The notes: generated by a model not told the origin, from the sequence alone. A DNA stretch of 64,000 nt from a bacterium (GCA_004563195.1 SFTJ01000007.1:17106-81105), one strand, 5' to 3'; shown: positions 36,669 through 45,502, counted from the first letter of the stretch. Numbers and translations: made by a program.

Positions 36669-38621
36669 ATGAAATTTACAAATATCATTCGCAGTGTGGC
36701 AGCAGCAGCCATTTTGGCAAGCGTAGCAGGGGCTTACGCCCAAGCGCCCGCACTACTGCATTCGCACAACGACTATGTGCGCACCATGCCTTTCTACGAG
36801 GCTTATTCGCAGCACATGTATTCCATAGAGTGCGATATGTTCTACAAGGATGGCAAACTCCTCGTGGGTCACGACCTCGAGGACTTGCGCCCCGACTTCA
36901 CTTTCGAGCGTTTCTACCTCAACCCTATCGTCGACATCTATAAGATGAACGGCGGCAAGCCTTACGCCGACTCCGACGCCGGCCTGCAACTGATGGTGGA
37001 AATAAAATCGAACAACACCGAGGCTTATATGAAAGCATTGGTAAAACTTCTCGAGAAGCACCCCGATGTGTTCAATCCCGCTCGCAACAGCAATGCTTGC
37101 CGCATAGTGGTTACCGGGCAATACGAACCCTCGCCTGCCGATTTCCACAAATATCCCGACTACATACTTTTCGATGGCGACATCAATGCCACCTACACAC
37201 CGAGCCAGTTGGAGCGTGTGGCTATGTTCAGCGTGAATTTCCGCAGCTATAGCATCTGGAACGGCAAGGGCACTCTCATCGATGCCGAAAAGGCCAAAGT
37301 GGAGGCTGTGATAGCTCGCGCTCATGCTCAAGGCAAACCCATCCGCTTCTGGGGAGCACCCGAGGGCATTACGGCTTGGAACACTTTCCTGAACATGGGC
37401 ATCGACTACATCAATACCGACCATCCCGCACAGTGCGCCGAGTTTTTCAACCGCTGGAATGCCAAAAACTATGTTATCTCGACTGAGGCTCAGCCCAAAC
37501 AAGAGAGTTCGGTGATTCGCAACGACCGCCTCGACAAGATTACGCGCTCGTTTGCGGGATTTAAAAACGATAAGATGCAACTCACCGAGCGTCAGGCCAT
37601 CTACACTCCTTCCTATCTCAACGACGGTGCCGACAAACCGATTAAAAATGTGATTATGCTCATCGGCGACGGTATGGGCATTAATGAGGTGGTGGCTGCC
37701 GACCGCGTGAACAACGGACTCACCATGTTCTTGATGAAATTCTTCGGCCTGTCGCAGACCACTTCAGCCGACGCATTCACCACCGACTCGGCAGCTGGCG
37801 GCAGCGCTCTCGCCACCGGCGTAAGCACCAAGAATCGCCATATCTCGGCTAACGCTGACGGTTCAGCCAACGAGTCATTGTCGGAGTTTTTCTATGATAA
37901 AGACAAAGCTGTGGGCGTGGTTACTCTCGGCAATATGGCTGATGCCACTCCGGCGGCTTTCTACGCTCACTACACCGAGCGCGACAGTGCCGACATCATC
38001 ACTCGCGCACTGCTCAACGATAAGCTCACCTTGCTTGCCGGTAGCGGAATCAACGAGTTTACCAAGCGAAACGATGGAGTGGACCTGATAGGCGAACTCC
38101 GCAAAAAGGGCTATCGTTTTATTCGCGACATCGATGAAATATGCGCCGAAACGGGCAAGACCATCTGCATCGATGAAGAAATGGGCGAAGGCGCCGAAGT
38201 AAGCAACCTCGACCTCTTGGCTCGCACCACTCGCCAATCAATCGAAAAACTGCAATCGGCAGGCAAAGATGGTTTCTTCCTGATGATAGAAGGTGCCAAA
38301 ATCGACTATGCAGGTCACTCGCAGTATTTCCCGGGCAGCGTGCTCGAGACTTTGAGTTTCGATAAAGCTGTAGCCGAAGCATTGCGATTTGCCGACAGCA
38401 ACGGCGAAACCCTCGTGATAGTAACTGCCGACCACGAAACCGGCGGCTTGACTCTTATCGATGGCGACCTCAACACCGGCGCCGTGGTGGGATACTTCCT
38501 CACCAACGACCACACCCCGGTCCCCGTCCCCGTATTTGCCTACGGCCCACAAGCCAACAAGTTTATAGGCCAACAGCGCAACATCGACATCTGCAACAAG
38601 ATTAAAGCACTATTCAAATAA
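36669..38621 (+). CDS. Fusion of GDPD/PI-PLC-like phosphodiesterase and alkaline phosphatase
   Basis: This 650-aa secreted protein has a signal peptide (cleavage near GAYAQ). Residues ~25-265 form a GDPD/PLC-type barrel (LLHSHNDYVRTMPFYEA, IECDMFYKDGKLLVGHD, LMVEIKSNN, IRFWGAPEG, DYINTDHP). Residues ~310-650 are alkaline phosphatase: VIMLIGDGMG (metal), TTDSAAGGSALATG (nucleophile Ser), MIEGAKIDYAGH and VTADHETGGLTL (metal). One polypeptide could thus cleave a phosphodiester and then the resulting phosphomonoester. Last gene of the operon. Confidence 0.9.
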   Translation: MKFTNIIRSVAAAAILASVAGAYAQAPALLHSHNDYVRTMPFYEAYSQHMYSIECDMFYKDGKLLVGHDLEDLRPDFTFERFYLNPIVDIYKMNGGKPYADSDAGLQLMVEIKSNNTEAYMKALVKLLEKHPDVFNPARNSNACRIVVTGQYEPSPADFHKYPDYILFDGDINATYTPSQLERVAMFSVNFRSYSIWNGKGTLIDAEKAKVEAVIARAHAQGKPIRFWGAPEGITAWNTFLNMGIDYINTDHPAQCAEFFNRWNAKNYVISTEAQPKQESSVIRNDRLDKITRSFAGFKNDKMQLTERQAIYTPSYLNDGADKPIKNVIMLIGDGMGINEVVAADRVNNGLTMFLMKFFGLSQTTSADAFTTDSAAGGSALATGVSTKNRHISANADGSANESLSEFFYDKDKAVGVVTLGNMADATPAAFYAHYTERDSADIITRALLNDKLTLLAGSGINEFTKRNDGVDLIGELRKKGYRFIRDIDEICAETGKTICIDEEMGEGAEVSNLDLLARTTRQSIEKLQSAGKDGFFLMIEGAKIDYAGHSQYFPGSVLETLSFDKAVAEALRFADSNGETLVIVTADHETGGLTLIDGDLNTGAVVGYFLTNDHTPVPVPVFAYGPQANKFIGQQRNIDICNKIKALFK

Positions 38622-38708
38622 CCCCAAGCCCCACGGGCATCACAACACCCAAAACCCGGGCTGTGACGAACACCATCAGTGCAATAAAAAACACTGATAA
38701 CACTTACA

Positions 38709-38755
38709 AGGCACAGATAATCACATTCTTGTGATTATCTGTGCCTAATTTTTTT
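38709..38755 (+). terminator. Perfect 17-bp hairpin with T-run, built from the scattered repeat
   Basis: AGGCACAGATAATCACA (38709-38725) pairs perfectly with TGTGATTATCTGTGCCT (38730-38746) around a 4-nt loop, followed by AA and eight T. The stem sequence is the arm of the palindromic repeat family, so a repeat copy appears to serve as the locus terminator. Confidence 0.8.
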
Positions 38756-38795
38756 GTAAAAATCTGTATGTTATAACCACCACATCGCGGTTGTA

Positions 38796-38870
38796 TAAAA
38801 ACACAGATAACACAAACTATGCACCGATAAAATCTCTCACAGATTGCACAAATGTTCGCAGATAAATTAT
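38796..38870 (+). repeat. Scattered palindromic repeat, copy 4
   Basis: AAAACACAGATAACACAAAC, then GCACCGATAAAATCTC, CACAGATTGCACAAATG and CGCAGATAAATTATC. It is more degenerate than the copies at 318 and 46377. Confidence 0.6.
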
Positions 38871-39047
38871 CTACATTCCGGCCGCATCAGCAGCGAAACC
38901 GCCGACACAACCTCGGAGAGGCTGATATCCTCCGAAAAAACTTAGCGGACAGTAATGATTGGTTATGGATAATTCTCGACAGCCACTACCACAAGTCGAA
39001 GTAATCTAATGCCACCATCATTGCTTGTGGGATTCAATTTGGGAACA

Positions 39048-39095
39048 ACAAACCCACTGACAATCGGCATTTCTGCTGAAAAACAGTGGGCTTGT
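39048..39095 (-). terminator. Probable terminator of the restriction-modification operon
   Basis: ACAAACCCACTG (39048-39059) pairs with CAGTGGGCTTGT (39084-39095) with one mismatch. On the minus strand a T-rich tail follows. Confidence 0.5.
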
Positions 39096-39134
39096 TTGTC
39101 TTGTTTTCAATCTTGATAAGATGATGAATGCTAT

Positions 39135-40016
39135 TTAAAACCAAGGTACATTATAATCATTGTCTGTCTCATCAGCCAAAAAGAAGTTGTTAGGAGGCAA
39201 GATAATTTTTGCTTTTGCTAATCTTTCAAGATAATCACCACGAATATTTATATTCTCAATTTCTTCCCTTCGGGCTTTACTCATTGCAAGGAACTCATCT
39301 TCTATCTCCAGGCCAAGATATTTTCTACCAAGCAAGTTGGCAGCAATGCCTGTTGTCGCACTTCCATTGAAAGGGTCAAGAATCCATGCTCCTGGTTGAG
39401 TACTAGCTTGTATCAATCTTGCCAATACTCCCAATGGTTTTTGAGTAGGATGTTTTCCGCATGATTTTTCCCAACGGCCAATGGCTGGCATTTGCCACAC
39501 ATCAGTCATTTGCTTATCGCCATTAAGTTGCTTCATCAACTCATAATTGTAGTAGTGAGCAACTTTTGGCGACTTTCTTGCCCAGATGATAAATTCGGTC
39601 GAATATGTAAAATATCGACACGAAATGTTTGGCGGTGGATTCGTTTTTGCCCATGTTATCACATTAAGTATTTTGAATCCCAATTTCAGGAGTTGTTGAT
39701 GAACACTAAAAATGTTATGATGTGTTCCTGAAATCCAAATAGTTGCATTGTCCTTCATGTGGTCTCTGCAAGCAGAAAGCCACTTCAGGTTAAACGCATC
39801 CATCTCTTCTGGAGTTGAAGGCTTATCCCATTCTCCTTTATCCACGCAAACGACTTGACCGCTCTGATACGAAATGCCACCACTCGACAAGAAATATGGA
39901 GGATCTGCAAAGACCATATCAAAGCCAAATTTGAACTTTGACAATGTTTCAATGCAATCACCTTGAATCAAGGTAAAATCGTTGTTGGGTGATTTATAGT
40001 ATGATGGAATTGCCAT
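39135..40016 (-). CDS. DNA adenine N6-methyltransferase, DpnA-like (second methylase)
   Basis: This 293-aa protein is a type II modification enzyme. The catalytic motif IV FADPPYFLSSGG comes early (~residue 35) and the AdoMet motif LDPFNGSATTGIAA comes late (~218), the beta-class order seen in DpnA. GDCIETLSKF, WISGTHHN and WQMPAIGRWEKSCGKHPTQK also fit that class. DpnA-type enzymes can methylate single-stranded GATC and protect incoming DNA. Its start abuts the stop of the 258-aa gene. Last gene of the operon. Confidence 0.9.
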   Translation of the reverse strand: MAIPSYYKSPNNDFTLIQGDCIETLSKFKFGFDMVFADPPYFLSSGGISYQSGQVVCVDKGEWDKPSTPEEMDAFNLKWLSACRDHMKDNATIWISGTHHNIFSVHQQLLKLGFKILNVITWAKTNPPPNISCRYFTYSTEFIIWARKSPKVAHYYNYELMKQLNGDKQMTDVWQMPAIGRWEKSCGKHPTQKPLGVLARLIQASTQPGAWILDPFNGSATTGIAANLLGRKYLGLEIEDEFLAMSKARREEIENINIRGDYLERLAKAKIILPPNNFFLADETDNDYNVPWF

Positions 40017-40793
40017 TTATTGGGTTAGGATTCTGTATCGACCAGACTTGACAAGTCGAATACTGTTATAATCTTTCACATCGGTAAACTCGAACTGCCA
40101 AATGTAAAAAACATTCTCGCCATTTATTACTCTTTTCTCAAAGAAAACAGGATATACTTTCTTTGTCGTGTTCTCACTCCATTGTCTAAAAGGATAATAA
40201 AGCTGCCTGATAATTACATTTGTAGCAGAGAAGTTTTTGGCTTCAATCAGAACTATGGAAGTTCTACCTTCGTAGCCCGCATCAACCTCAGTCTGAACGC
40301 TTTCCGTATCCAACTCGTTGAATCCTACATGAAATGAAAATTGGGGAGTATATTTACGACCACGAATAGTAAGAACTAAAGAAGGGTCGTTCATGAAGGT
40401 TCTAATCAATGAATTTGCATAGGCAAAATCTAAAAATTGCATTTCGGAATCTCCTACCATAGAACTCTCCAATTCAAAATCGAGTTTACTCTCATAATCT
40501 TGAATTTGCGAAGTTATATCTGGCACATCAACATACCCTTCTCCTTTTAGAATATAGTATGAACCATTCTTCTTTGGCAAGATGAATAGACCATTTCTAA
40601 CAAAGATAGATGGTCTATCAGACCTCGTGTCTTGCTTACATAAAATACGAGGTTCTTTCTCGCCAGTCGCTGTAAACGATTGGCAAGACCTTTTGATTTG
40701 GTCAGCGGTTAATTCAAAAGGGCTACTATCAAAGTCATGGCTACCTATATTGTAGTCACGAAATATTTTGTTCCACGCCTTATCTGATGCCAT
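40017..40793 (-). CDS. Probable second PD-(D/E)XK restriction endonuclease, 258 aa
   Basis: I do not recognise a named family with certainty. A PD-(D/E)XK-like core is visible: Asp171 in VDAGYEGRT and Glu184-Ala-Lys186 in VLIEAKNFSA. The region before it (YTPQFSFHVGFNE) and the tail (YPFRQWSENTTKKVYPVFFE) fit type II nuclease proteins of DUF6997-like kind. It overlaps the DpnII gene by 14 bp and abuts the DpnA-like methylase, so it is a coupled member of the operon. It is absent from the classic three-gene DpnII/MboI systems. Confidence 0.65.
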   Translation of the reverse strand: MASDKAWNKIFRDYNIGSHDFDSSPFELTADQIKRSCQSFTATGEKEPRILCKQDTRSDRPSIFVRNGLFILPKKNGSYYILKGEGYVDVPDITSQIQDYESKLDFELESSMVGDSEMQFLDFAYANSLIRTFMNDPSLVLTIRGRKYTPQFSFHVGFNELDTESVQTEVDAGYEGRTSIVLIEAKNFSATNVIIRQLYYPFRQWSENTTKKVYPVFFEKRVINGENVFYIWQFEFTDVKDYNSIRLVKSGRYRILTQ

Positions 40794-41598
40794 TTATGAA
40801 ATCTTTTATATCGGTTAAATTGTAAATACTTGGTATGATATTGTACGCCTCCTGAAGTTTGTTCTTTGCTGACTTCCATCCAATGCCGTCAGTAATCCAA
40901 ACAAACTCAAATCCAGGCACGGAATTTATCTTTGGCGCAATATCTGAATATGAACGAGCAACTTCATTAAGTTTTGAACCGCCACCACTATAGAAATTTA
41001 CTTCTAATAAATAGGTCTTATCTTTTGTTTCAACGACAAAATCAAAACGCTTTTCATCATCACCGAGAACTTTTGTGATTTCAGGCCATTCGCTTGAATA
41101 AACCTCCTGACGATAACTAACACCATTCTTATCAAGGATACGTGCCACCATCCCTTCCATCATATGTCCGCTACGATTCTTGCGAGCATTTGTATCAAGT
41201 CCGGTTTCTATACCAAACACATAATCAACAAGATTGTTTATTCTCTTCGATTGGAATATCTCAGATAACCCAGTATTATAAAGGAATTCCATTACTCCAT
41301 CAACCGAGTTAAAAAGAGAGTCCAAAACTACGCATCTACCAAGACTATCCAAAACTTTCTTTTTGCCCTCGCTACGCACAGCAATAAGGATGTCCATAAC
41401 ATTGAATGCGGTCTGGTCTCGTTTCCATATTGTTTCAACCGATTTGCGCATGTCAGAAGAACCTATAAGACTATTCAACATGCAGAGACTGAGTTTTATA
41501 TCCTCCACATTTCGTGAAATCTTTTCGAAATCGCAGAAGAAATCAAGTGTTTGGTTCGTCTCTTGAAGCTGAGACATGAATTTATTAAAGTCTCTCAT
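40780..41598 (-). CDS. DpnII/MboI-family restriction endonuclease (GATC)
   Basis: This 272-aa protein shows family signatures NARKNRSGHMMEGMVARILD, RFDFVVETKDKTYLLEVNFY and SGGGSKLNEVARSYSDI. The putative catalytic residues are Asp186 and Glu199-x-Asn201, an E-x-N form of the PD-(D/E)XK core. The family cuts before unmethylated GATC. It sits 1 bp downstream of the Dam-type methylase gene. Confidence 0.9.
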   Translation of the reverse strand: MRDFNKFMSQLQETNQTLDFFCDFEKISRNVEDIKLSLCMLNSLIGSSDMRKSVETIWKRDQTAFNVMDILIAVRSEGKKKVLDSLGRCVVLDSLFNSVDGVMEFLYNTGLSEIFQSKRINNLVDYVFGIETGLDTNARKNRSGHMMEGMVARILDKNGVSYRQEVYSSEWPEITKVLGDDEKRFDFVVETKDKTYLLEVNFYSGGGSKLNEVARSYSDIAPKINSVPGFEFVWITDGIGWKSAKNKLQEAYNIIPSIYNLTDIKDFINGIR

Positions 41599-41599
41599 A

Positions 41600-42574
41600 T
41601 TATTGATTTACAGAAAGTGAAACAAGTCGAGCATTCTCATTGGCAACAAATTGTAAAAGGTTTGTCTGATAATTATGCTTAGTGTCCAGATAATTGTGAA
41701 CCAGAATTTCTGTCAACTTTCCTCGCTTTTTAGGATTTGAGTTAATGCTTCTTGATGCCCAAACTCTTTCTATCTGATACGCCCCATACAAGACATCGAA
41801 GAAGTTATCATTCTCATTCTTACCCTTGCAATCAGAATTGCTTAGCATGAAATGAAAGCCAGCTTCATTTATGCGATCGCAATACACCTTCAGTCGAATC
41901 TGAGCATCGTCATTAAAGGATTCTTTTGCATAATCATTGAAACTTGACGTGTCGCTCAACGGACGATACGGAGGATCAAAATAGAAAAGAGAATTTCCCT
42001 GAGCGTGCTCAAAAGTCGCTTCAAAGTCACCATTTAAAATCTCTACACGTTGTAATATCTCGCTATCTTTCAGGATTGTCTCTGGATCACAAATCGTTGG
42101 ATTTGAGTATTTTCCAAAAGGAACATTGAATAGGCCCTTCTTGTTTACACGATAAAGACCATTGAAACAAGTTCTGTTCAAGAAAAAGAACTTGGTTGTA
42201 TTTTCAATGGGGTCGAGTCGTTTCTCATTGTAGCGTTCACGAGCAGCCATGAAGAAGTCTTTTCTTCTCTCTTCTGTTTCGAGAGCCAAATAGGCCATCT
42301 CAATATCAGCCAACGACTCTATTAATTGTTTCGGATTGTCTCTAACTGTACGATAGCATGTAACCAAATCTGGATTAATATCATTGATAACAGCATGCTC
42401 GATATTCGGGTAACGTTGAAGCATATAGAAGAGCATTGCACCACCACCCACGAAGGGTTCTATGTACGTTACATTCTCCCAATTATCAAAGTCAGCTGGA
42501 AGTTGCATATCCAGTTGGTCAATGAGTTGGCTTTTGCCTCCAACCCACTTGATAAAAGGTTTTGCTTTTGCCAT
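41600..42574 (-). CDS. Dam-type DNA adenine methyltransferase (DpnM-like)
   Basis: This 324-aa alpha-class methylase has AdoMet motif I FIKWVGGKSQLIDQL at the start, the second binding motif FVGGGAMLFYML, and catalytic FYFDPPYRPLS near residue 200. FFLNRTCFNGLYRVNKKG is typical of Dam/DpnM. It should methylate adenine in GATC on double-stranded DNA. It is second in the operon, 6 bp after the regulator gene. Confidence 0.93.
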   Translation of the reverse strand: MAKAKPFIKWVGGKSQLIDQLDMQLPADFDNWENVTYIEPFVGGGAMLFYMLQRYPNIEHAVINDINPDLVTCYRTVRDNPKQLIESLADIEMAYLALETEERRKDFFMAARERYNEKRLDPIENTTKFFFLNRTCFNGLYRVNKKGLFNVPFGKYSNPTICDPETILKDSEILQRVEILNGDFEATFEHAQGNSLFYFDPPYRPLSDTSSFNDYAKESFNDDAQIRLKVYCDRINEAGFHFMLSNSDCKGKNENDNFFDVLYGAYQIERVWASRSINSNPKKRGKLTEILVHNYLDTKHNYQTNLLQFVANENARLVSLSVNQ

Positions 42575-42580
42575 AATATG

Positions 42581-42790
42581 CTAATTTGTTTTTTCAGTTG
42601 AGTTTAACAAGTCCTTTACATCAACGTCAAGGAGTTTTGCAATCTTATCGAGAGTGTTCAAGTCAGGTTGAACAGTATTCTTACACCATTTACTAACGGT
42701 ACAAGTTGACTTTCCAAGTTGCTCAGATAGCCATTTTCCAGTCTTGTCCTTCTCAACAAGAACTATTTTTAGTCGATTGAGATTTGCCAT
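42581..42790 (-). CDS. XRE-type helix-turn-helix regulator, 69 aa
   Basis: This small protein is almost only a helix-turn-helix: GKWLSEQLGKSTCTVSKWCK is the two-helix unit, followed by QPDLNTLDKIAKLLDVDVKDL. It resembles the controller proteins that time expression of restriction genes. It is first in the operon and so probably autoregulates it. Confidence 0.88.
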   Translation of the reverse strand: MANLNRLKIVLVEKDKTGKWLSEQLGKSTCTVSKWCKNTVQPDLNTLDKIAKLLDVDVKDLLNSTEKTN

Positions 42791-43439
42791 ACAATTTTCG
42801 ATTGCATAAATTAAACTTTGATGTAAAGGTATAAAATTTCAATGAGAAAGACGAATCTTATTCGAAGAAAGTTATGAATACATGTGTATTTTCCTCGAAA
42901 ATACTATATAATGCAACATGAAAAGTCCACTTTTCGCAGATTCTTTTCCAACTAATACAATAAATAAACCTGATTGTTGAACTAACAATAAGGTTCTTTT
43001 TCGGCGCTTCTGATGCCACCCGAGTCACATCACCTAATGATAAAAAATGAAAATTTCCGTTTATTTCTGTGTTAAGCTATGTTAAGCAGATGTCTTCATT
43101 TTGTTTTTTCAAATTTTTGTTTCCAGTTTGTTTCTTTTGGTTGTTTTTCGCTTTCAGAGAGTTTTGAATATCAGCATATTACAATCTCAGAAGCAGATTC
43201 TCAAGAAGAAAATCACGATGGCTGACGGCGTATGTATCTTTCTTGTCGCAGCAGCACGAGGGTGCATCTGCTCTTCGGTATCTATCCTTTCGCATAAGCA
43301 GTAGAGACACATCATGTCAGCAATAAACAATGATACACAATACGATTGTCTTGCCTTGTGAAAATCTGTGGGCAAAACACATCTGTGGAGATTTGTGTTA
43401 AATAAAAAGCCGCATCTCCCGCTTGCTCTGCGGGTGAGG
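42791..43439. other. Intergenic stretch, 649 bp
   Basis: The left end holds the leader of the restriction operon. A hairpin AACCT..TTGTT-loop-AACAA..AGGTT followed by CTTTTTC lies at 42969-43003 on the plus strand, with no plus gene before it, so a small RNA is possible. A degenerate scattered-repeat copy is near 43355-43403 (GTGAAAATCTGTGGGC, GATTTGTGTTAAA). No convincing coding sequence. Confidence 0.45.
43355..43403 (+). repeat. Scattered palindromic repeat, partial copy
   Basis: Only the right half is visible: TTGTGAAAATCTGTGGGC, ACACATCTGTGGAGATTTGT, GTTAAATAAAA. Confidence 0.5.
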
Positions 43440-43901
43440 TTATACGCCTATGCCGTATTCGAGTTTTACGGTGTCCATCACGAAGGTGCTTTCGAGGGAG
43501 CCGAGGTTTTCGATTGTGCCGAGTTGATTGAGTACAAATTCCTGATAATAGCGCATATCGGGTGCGTGGATTTTGAGCATATAGTCGAATTGGCCTGAGA
43601 TGTTATAGCACTCGGTCACTTCGGGGATGTTGAGCATTCGCTCCATAAAGTCGCGTGCTATCTCTTTGCTCAATCGTCTCATTTTCACGTTGCAGAACAC
43701 GATGAAACCGCGGTTCAACTTCTCCGCATCGAGCACAGCCACATATTTTTTGATATAACCATTTCGCTCAAGTCGCTTGAGGCGCTCAAACACCGGTGTG
43801 GTGGAAAGGTTTACTTGCGCCGCCAATTCTTTGTTGGTGAGGCGCGCATTTTTCTGCAATATGCGCAGTATTTTCAAATCGGTTTGGTCTAATGTATCCA
43901 T
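43440..43901 (-). CDS. Lrp/AsnC-family transcriptional regulator
   Basis: This 153-aa protein starts at MDTLDQTDLKILRILQKNA (ATG 43901), the usual family N-terminus; ATG 43937 would add 12 residues. The helix-turn-helix is LTNKELAAQVNLSTTPVFER, and the C-terminal RAM ligand domain contains VTECYNISGQFDYMLKIHA. It is divergent from metY, so it may sense an amino acid (methionine or cysteine pathway) and regulate that gene. Confidence 0.92.
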   Translation of the reverse strand: MDTLDQTDLKILRILQKNARLTNKELAAQVNLSTTPVFERLKRLERNGYIKKYVAVLDAEKLNRGFIVFCNVKMRRLSKEIARDFMERMLNIPEVTECYNISGQFDYMLKIHAPDMRYYQEFVLNQLGTIENLGSLESTFVMDTVKLEYGIGV

Positions 43902-43997
43902 AAGTTCAGTTATTGTAGATTTTCGCTTGCCGTGCATTTATTCTGATTGAGGCTCACTTTTGATGCCCACAGCAGAATAAATGCGCTGTTCAATGCA

Positions 43998-44005
43998 CAA
44001 AATTA
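43998..44005 (-). promoter_or_regulatory. Promoter of the Lrp-type gene
   Basis: The minus strand reads TAATTTTG with CTTG about 19 nt upstream. Confidence 0.55.
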
Positions 44006-44056
44006 GCAATATTTTCCATAATTTCAAGTTTTCTTGCAAAATATTTTCTACAATTA

Positions 44057-44064
44057 TAACTTTG
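44057..44064 (+). promoter_or_regulatory. Promoter of metY
   Basis: TAACTTTG with a TTG about 20 nt upstream, 57 bp before metY. It lies about 50 bp from the divergent Lrp promoter, close enough for one bound regulator to affect both. Confidence 0.6.
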
Positions 44065-44120
44065 TACCGAACAATTAACTAAAGGAAACAATAATAATAA
44101 CTCATAAAACATAAAGAATT

Positions 44121-45410
44121 ATGGCATACAAAAAATTACACTTCGAAACTCTCCAATTGCATGTAGGTCAAGAACAACCCGATCCGGCAACCGACGCCCG
44201 TGCAGTGCCTATATATCAAACCACCTCTTATGTGTTCCGCAACTCGCAGCATGCAGCCGACCGCTTCGGACTTCGCGATGCAGGTAACATCTACGGACGC
44301 CTCACCAACAGCACTCAAGGCGTATTTGAGGACCGTGTGGCTGCTCTCGAAGGCGGCGTGGCAGGTTTGGCTGTAGCATCGGGTGCCGCTGCTGTGACCT
44401 ATGCTCTACAAAACATACTTCAGGCCGGCGACCACATAGCAGCTGCCGACAACCTTTACGGCGGTTCGTACAACCTCATCACCCACACCTTGGCTAATCA
44501 GGGCATCAGCAACACTATCTTCAAGAACAACGACTTTGAGTCGCTTGAAGCAGCCATTCAGCCCAACACCAAGGCCGTGTATGTAGAGACCTTCGGCAAC
44601 CCTAATTCCGATGTCACCAACATCGAAGAGACAGCCCGCGTGGCTCACAGCCATGGCATTCCATTGATTGTTGACAACACTTTTGCCACTCCATTCCTGT
44701 TCCGTCCCATTGAGCATGGCGCCGACATCGTAGTTCACTCAGCCACCAAGTTTATCGGCGGTCACGGCAGTTCGCTCGGCGGTGTAATCGTTGACGGCGG
44801 AAACTTCGATTGGAAAGCCAATCCCGATAAGTTCCCCACCCTCGCCAAGCCCGACCCAAGCTACCACGGTGCAATATTTGCCGATGTGGCAGGCAAAGCA
44901 GCATTTGTAACTCGCATTCGCGCCGTAGTGCTGCGCGATACCGGTGCCACTATTTCTCCGTTCAACGCATTTATCTTGTTGCAAGGACTCGAAACATTGT
45001 CGCTTCGCGTGGAGCGCCATGTGCAAAATGCACTCCGCGTGGTAGAGTTCTTGAAGAATCACCCCAAGGTAGAACGCGTCAATCACCCGGCTCTCGAAAG
45101 CCACCCCGACCACAAGCTCTACACCCAATACTTCCCCAACGGTGCAGGCAGCATATTCACTTTCGAGATTAAAGGCGGCAAGGAAGCTGCTTGGCGTTTT
45201 ATCGACTCACTCGAAATATTCTCATTGCTCGCCAATGTGGCCGACGTGAAGAGTCTGGTAATCCACCCTTACACCACCACGCACTCACAGATGTCGCCCG
45301 AAGAACTCGCCGAGCAACACATCACCGAGTCGACTGTGCGTCTTTCAATAGGTACTGAGCATATCGACGACTTGCTCGACGACATCGCTCAAGCTCTCGA
45401 AAAAGTATAA
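44121..45410 (+). CDS. metY: O-acetylhomoserine sulfhydrylase (PLP enzyme)
   Basis: This 429-aa enzyme makes homocysteine from O-acetylhomoserine and sulfide, in methionine synthesis. Family signatures are FETLQLHVGQEQPDPATDAR, PIYQTTSYVF, the NIYGRLTNST loop, GLAVASGAAAVTYAL, VDNTFATPFLFRPIEHGADI and the PLP-lysine motif HSATKFIGGHGSSLGG. C-terminal NVADVKSLVIHPYTTTHSQM is typical. The length is normal. It has its own promoter and terminator. Confidence 0.95.
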   Translation: MAYKKLHFETLQLHVGQEQPDPATDARAVPIYQTTSYVFRNSQHAADRFGLRDAGNIYGRLTNSTQGVFEDRVAALEGGVAGLAVASGAAAVTYALQNILQAGDHIAAADNLYGGSYNLITHTLANQGISNTIFKNNDFESLEAAIQPNTKAVYVETFGNPNSDVTNIEETARVAHSHGIPLIVDNTFATPFLFRPIEHGADIVVHSATKFIGGHGSSLGGVIVDGGNFDWKANPDKFPTLAKPDPSYHGAIFADVAGKAAFVTRIRAVVLRDTGATISPFNAFILLQGLETLSLRVERHVQNALRVVEFLKNHPKVERVNHPALESHPDHKLYTQYFPNGAGSIFTFEIKGGKEAAWRFIDSLEIFSLLANVADVKSLVIHPYTTTHSQMSPEELAEQHITESTVRLSIGTEHIDDLLDDIAQALEKV

Positions 45411-45442
45411 TATAATTGTTCTATTACTTATCCGGGGTTGTT

Positions 45443-45479
45443 GAGGCTGTAACGAATGCGTTATGGCCTCTTTGTTTTT
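45443..45479 (+). terminator. Terminator of metY
   Basis: GAGGCTGTAACG (45443-45454) pairs with CGTTATGGCCTC (45459-45470) through two G-U pairs, loop AATG, followed by TTTGTTTTT. Confidence 0.75.
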
Positions 45480-45502
45480 GGCATTTTGCCAATTATTTTT
45501 GC

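Larger units (their letters stand above)
38622..39134. other. Intergenic stretch, 513 bp
   Basis: It holds the operon terminator made from one repeat copy (38709-38755), a second copy of the scattered repeat (about 38796-38870), a stretch without recognisable content (38871-39040) and a terminator for the restriction operon arriving from the right (39048-39095). Confidence 0.55.

Noticed and set aside
43101..43304. 67-residue plus-strand frame in the region between the restriction operon and the Lrp gene
   Set aside because: No promoter, no recognisable sequence, and composition like the surrounding non-coding DNA.
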